DNA of 64,000 bases from Allacma fusca (lineage: Eukaryota > Arthropoda > Collembola > Symphypleona > Sminthuridae): contig OX359250.1 in NCBI GenBank assembly GCA_947179485.1, forward strand, positions 47,713,450 through 47,777,449, read 5' to 3'. Position 1 is the stretch's first letter; each line of letters opens with the position of its first letter. The notes under the pieces were generated by a model. The model saw nothing but the letters and a program-made list of their open reading frames with translations. It was not told the origin of the DNA and ran no database searches. Positions 60,071 through 64,000 of this stretch are shown piece after piece. Position numbers and translations under genes: made by a program.

Positions 60071-60669
60071 AGGTTGGGTCAATTCTCGAGAAGAATACAC
60101 TGAGGAAGTTTATTTCTAGTAATGACAGCTCAAATGGGAGGTGAGGTTGAGTGGAGGTACCTTAAAGGAGGAAATTTTGAATGTGAAAGGGTTGGTTAAA
60201 TAGCAAATGAATTTTCCAATGTCTCAGGCTCCGACTTGTTTTTGGGCTTGTGAGTGGGATTTTTAAGAATTGACTGATTGGTGAAATTGGTTTTGACACG
60301 AATCAATTCCCACTTTGGTCCAAACAGTACTCATAATGGACTCCAATGGAGCTGTAACTTCCGCTTAATTAATGGGCCTTCGTAGTCAATTACTCCATGT
60401 TCCCCTCTCCCCACTCTTTTATTTCGCGGCAGGGGAATCTCTCCAAGGTGCAAAACGCTCTCAAGTGCTCTCAACTTTGTCCTTCACAATTCCACACCCG
60501 AACAATGCAGTCAAAAGGAGCTTGTTTGTGATCCTCAAAACTCGCCAGCATTTCCAAACTGTGAAAGACTATTCCGAGGGAGTCAAGTTACTATAGAATT
60601 TACTTTTTTAAATTTTTCCTTCCTCAAATATACATATCTTATTAAAAATGACTCGAACTTGACCTTACA
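60071..60669. other. Spacer
   Basis: No gene or repeat recognised. Confidence 0.4.
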
Positions 60670-60955
60670 ATCTTTACACTTCAATTTGTAACTTAATTTG
60701 AAGTTGAAGTTCAGGTTGAAGTTAAGTTGAAGTTCGAGTTCAGGTTGAAGTTAAGGTTGAAGTTCAGGTTGAAGTTGAAGTTCAAGTTGAAGTTCAGGTT
60801 GAAGTTCAAGTTTAAGTTCAAGTTCTGGTTGAAGTTCAAGCTTAAGTTCAGGTTGAAGTTCAAGTTCTGGTTGAAGTTCAAGCTTAAGTTCAGGTTGAAG
60901 TTCAAGTTCTGGTTGAAGTTCAAGTTCTGGTTGAAGTTCAAGCTGAAGTATATTT
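60670..60955. repeat. Hexamer-based minisatellite, 42-bp period
   Basis: Built of TTGAAG, TTCAAG and TTCAGG hexamers. A 42-bp unit containing AAGCTTAAGTTCAGG and AAGTTCTGG repeats at 60795-60945. Frames are open on both strands because the unit is a multiple of three. Confidence 0.9.
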
Positions 60956-61794
60956 TAGTGAAAATGTCCTGAGCGGGAAGATGAAGCATGCCTCAAGTTC
61001 AAGTGTTGATCAAATTAAAGTTCGAGTACACTTGAGTTAGTATACATTGAAGTCCGCCACTAGGTCTACTTGACTTGGTTGGGAGGAGTAAATAGTGTTT
61101 TAGGTTAGGTTACGTAGCGTACAGAGGACTGGTAATGGATGGGGAGTGGGAAATAAGGTAAGAATAGTGTGGAATGGGGAAAGTTGTTAAAAATGAGTTA
61201 GGGATTAGTTTTGGGGACATTTGTGCGGGTGTAGGACATTGCCTGGACCTTTGCCTGCTAGGAGACATTTAGTGTTGGGTTTTGGTGTGGAGTGAGGCGG
61301 AAGGATGAGTTGCCATTAAGTGATAATATATTTATTCATTCGACGTGTGGTGACTTTGTCATCAAACAGACAACTATTATTTCAATAACAGTCATAATCA
61401 ATTTAATGTACGTAGCCGGAGTTGTGGTTGCCTTTGAGACCATAATGAGGAAAAAGTTGTGAAAGGAAATTAAATGTTTTCCCTTTATTCATATTGAGAA
61501 GCGTCACCCATAGCGCCTATTATTCCCCTTTAATCTGCCGTTTATCAAACCGACCCGGGCACGGACTCTCCTTTCATTATATTTCTTTCATGTCTTTTAT
61601 TTTCCTTTCTCCTTCTTCCCAACACTACACTAATAATAACACACACTTACTTTTTATAGACCTTATCCTCTATTGATCTCTTCCGCACCAAACCCTTTCA
61701 CTCACCCACACACACAACCAACTCAATCCACCAGCCACTGTCAAAATCTAGGGCAAAGTATAACATTTCCCGACAAATGGGGTCAAATTCTAGT
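60956..61794. other. Spacer
   Basis: Purine-rich 61080-61320, pyrimidine-rich 61560-61730. No gene supported. Confidence 0.4.
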
Positions 61795-61979
61795 CCAGTT
61801 TTACCAGTCAAGTGTGAATCAAGTTAGAGTCAAGTATGGGCCAAGTTAGAGTCAAGTTGGAGTGAAGTTAGAGTCAAGTTGGAGTGAAGTTAGAGTCAAG
61901 TTGGAGTGAAGTTAGAGTCAAGTTGGAGTGAAGTTAGAGTCAAGTTGGAGTCAAGTGTGGGTCAAGTTTGAGTCAAGTA
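61795..61979. repeat. 22-bp minisatellite
   Basis: GAGTCAAGTTGGAGTGAAGT units, about six regular copies at 61850-61950. Confidence 0.9.
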
Positions 61980-62085
61980 AGTTCCAAGTTGGTCAAGTAA
62001 GTTCCAAGTTGGTCAAGTAAGTTCCAAGTTGGTCAAGTAAGTTCCAAGTTGGTCAAGTAAGTTCCAAGTTGGTCAAGTAAGTTCC
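61980..62085. repeat. 20-bp minisatellite
   Basis: GTTCCAAGTTGGTCAAGTAA, five copies almost without change. Confidence 0.92.
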
Positions 62086-62500
62086 AAGTTAGAGTCAAGT
62101 TTGAGTCAAGTAAGTTCCAAGTTTGAGTCAAGTAAGTTCCAAGTTTGAGTCAAGTAAGTTCCAAGTTTGAGTCAAGTAAGTTCCAAGTTTGAGTCAAGTT
62201 TGAGTCAAGTAAGTTCCAAGTTTGAGTCAAGTTTGAGTCAAGTAAGTTCCAAGTTTGAGTCAAGTTTGAGTCAAGTAAGTTCCAAGTTTGAGTCAAGTTT
62301 GAGTCAAGTAAGTTCCAAGTTGGAGTCAAGTTTGAGTCAAGTAAGTTCCAAGTTGGAGTCAAGTTTGAGTCAAGTAAGTTCCAAGTTGGAGTCAAGTTTG
62401 AGTCAAGTAAGTTCCAAGTTGGAGTCAAGTTTGAGTCAAGTAAGTTCCAAGTTGGAGTCAAGTTTGAGTCAAGTAAGTTCCAAGTTGGAGTCAAGTCTGA
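62086..62500. repeat. 33-bp minisatellite (GAGTCAAGTAAGTTCC)
   Basis: Shorter units without the extra TTTGAGTCAAG at the left (62090-62180), then about ten copies of the 33-bp unit. TTTGAGTC variants give way to TTGGAGTC variants from about 62320, showing block-wise amplification. Confidence 0.93.
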
Positions 62501-63180
62501 CTGAAGAGTTGGTGAATTTGAAGTGGAACAACCGCAGACTCGGCTTTATTTATTTTTGCTGTACAAGGAAATGCGGCGGTGAAAGTGAGAAATCCAGAAA
62601 GATATGAGAGCCTCAGTTCGGACTGTTACGAGAAGGTGTGAACGTGAGGATGGACAAAGGTGCAGTATTAATTCCAAATTAATCATCAGTCGCTCCCAAT
62701 AAGCCCCACTTGAGCATCCAGACGCACAAAAGAGTCCCTGTCTATCTCAAAACCTTCAACTCTCTCACTCGCCTTTTCCCCAGCTCCACAAATCCACGGA
62801 AGGTGAAAGGTACTAGACGCCTTATTTATCCCTCCTTTCATTCAATTCAACTCATTTCTCATTTCCTCCCAAACTACAGTATTACCTCCAACACTACCGT
62901 CCTTTTCAAGCCCACTCAATATTTTTAATTTTTCTATTCACACATATTTCTCAACGAAAATTTCTTTCAACGTTTAATGCCCAAGCTTATGTCGTACTGC
63001 TGGGTCAATCTAAAAAGTTCAAATATTTGGATTTACGTAGTAAATTTTTTCAAACATTGAAGATAATTGGATCTACATGTTGTCAAAAACGGATATATGT
63101 AATTATATATATGCTCAAAATTTGGTAAAATTCGATCTAAAGTAAGAAATGATCAATCTCGGTCATTTCATTTTCTTAAA
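62501..63180. other. Spacer
   Basis: No gene or repeat recognised. Confidence 0.4.
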
Positions 63181-63545
63181 TTAAATAAATTGTGTGCAAA
63201 TTTTGGGTAAATTTTGGGAACATTTCGGGTAACTTTTGGGAACATTTTGGGTAACTTTTGGGTAAACTTTGGGTAACTTTTGGGAACATTTCGGGTAACT
63301 TTTGGGTAAACTTTGGGTAAACTTTGGGTAAACTTTGGGTAAACTTTGGGTAAACTTTGGGTAAACTTTGGGTAAACTTTGGGTAAACTTTGGGTAAACC
63401 TTGGGTAAACTTTGGGTAAACTTTGAGGAAATATTTAGTCAATTTTGAGTACATCTTGGGTAAATTTTGGGAAAATTTGTAGTAAATTTTGGGCAAATTT
63501 GAAGTAAATTTTGGGCAAATTTTTAGTACATTTTGATCAAATTTA
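63181..63545. repeat. 11-bp minisatellite (GGGTAAACTTT)
   Basis: GGGTAAACTTT in about twelve exact head-to-tail copies at 63300-63420. Variants on both sides (GGGTAACTTTT, GGGAACATTT, GGGCAAATTTT). Confidence 0.93.
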
Positions 63546-63768
63546 AGGCAGATTTCGAATTAGGGTCGAAATTAGGTCAAATATGAATTCACACGTAGTC
63601 AATTTCGGGTCAAGTTAAAGTCAATTGCTTACATTGTTCATATATTGTCATCTATGAAATTCATATGGTAAAAATATAAGCCCTGAAAGTGTAAGCTTAA
63701 ATAAATAGCCTTAAAAGGCTTGCGCTAATTTCCTGTATATTGTAAAGGAGTAGATTTGAGTAGATATT
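63546..63768. other. Spacer
   Basis: No gene or repeat recognised beyond a few residual GTCAAATTT-like words. Confidence 0.4.
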
Positions 63769-64000
63769 GTTACGTGTATGTACATACATATAGCAGAGAG
63801 AGCATGTGATGACTCTCTCCCCATTATGTCAGTTATAAGGAATGCGATACATAAGTAATAAGAATCAATTGTTATTATTATGGTAATGAATAATGTAAAC
63901 ATGAGTGTACATATAAGGATTGAACCTCCGTTCAATCCTCAGTTCTGATTTATCTCTTAACTCACAATTAGTAAACTCTCTCTTCTCTCTAAATTATACT
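63769..64000. mobile_element. Possible LTR start at window edge
   Basis: Starts TGTTACGTGTATGTAC, resembling the opening of many Ty3/gypsy-type LTRs, and contains a small inverted word GGATTGAAC / GTTCAATCC (63918-63938). The window ends before any internal region, so the family and even the element class are unproven. Confidence 0.25.

Noticed and set aside
60711-60989. Asn/Leu/Phe-rich and Lys/Phe-rich repeat proteins on opposite strands
   Set aside because: Read-through of a hexamer-based minisatellite on both strands.
62150-62607. Ser/Gln repeat protein and its antisense partner
   Set aside because: Read-through of the 33-bp array; period divisible by three.
63176-63496. Pro/Lys/Tyr repeat protein
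   Set aside because: Three 11-bp units make a 33-bp frame-preserving period; no coding signal. GGGTAAACTTT also looks slightly telomere-like, but the array is short, degenerate and internal.

Overview
This is AT-rich eukaryotic DNA, most likely from an arthropod or another small invertebrate with a transposon-laden genome. The species cannot be fixed from the window. I see no bacterial gene organisation, no intact host gene, no rRNA and no CRISPR. The long reading frames are either a LINE or read-through of minisatellites.

Left part (1 to about 43.8 kb). The background is one very old, badly diverged repeat family, always in the same orientation. Landmark blocks recur in the same order: the left edge at 8 and 12945, and weakly at 38897; a GTAGCACAG module at 2650, 5360, 11660, 12285, 26520, 35945 and 38105; and at least 33 copies of a roughly 22-bp box around GACGCC followed by an AT stretch. 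It looks like an ancient tandem or higher-order array later broken up by transposons.

Mobile elements inside it are a PIF/Harbinger element with a wrecked transposase (7840-8912), a pogo-like MITE with a clean empty site elsewhere in the window (9651-9825), two larger pogo/Tigger-like MITEs (19079-20772 and 25713-26504), two copies of a hAT family filled with ACTTGA words (10447-11638 and 19161-20041), hAT elements filled with CGGAAC words (15501-16474), GAATTC words (23904-24708) and ACCGTTAT words (42373-43507), a piggyBac-like element (27218-29697), and a TA-flanked element with 65-bp inverted repeats (31923-32690). A 5'-truncated LINE with a restriction-like endonuclease (21216-23376) carries an open 684-codon frame; it is the only convincing long coding sequence.

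Right part (about 43.9 to 64 kb). The old repeat stops and the DNA becomes a chain of minisatellites with periods 11, 18, 19, 20, 22, 33, 36, 39, 41 and 42 bp, several with higher-order structure (195 = 5x39 and 123 = 3x41). Between them lie a GTACCC-word hAT (45445-48000) with a second hAT (46726-47860) nested in it, a deleted relative (51598-52001), a GGTTAAAACCGG-word hAT (53954-54351), and a fragment with a MADF-domain exon behind a cluster of TCGTACGA palindromes (49546-50250). A possible LTR start lies at the right edge.

The main unexplained pattern is that almost every hAT family here has ends packed with its own short iterated word. One of these words, ACTTGA/TCAAGT, is also the building block of many of the right-hand minisatellites.
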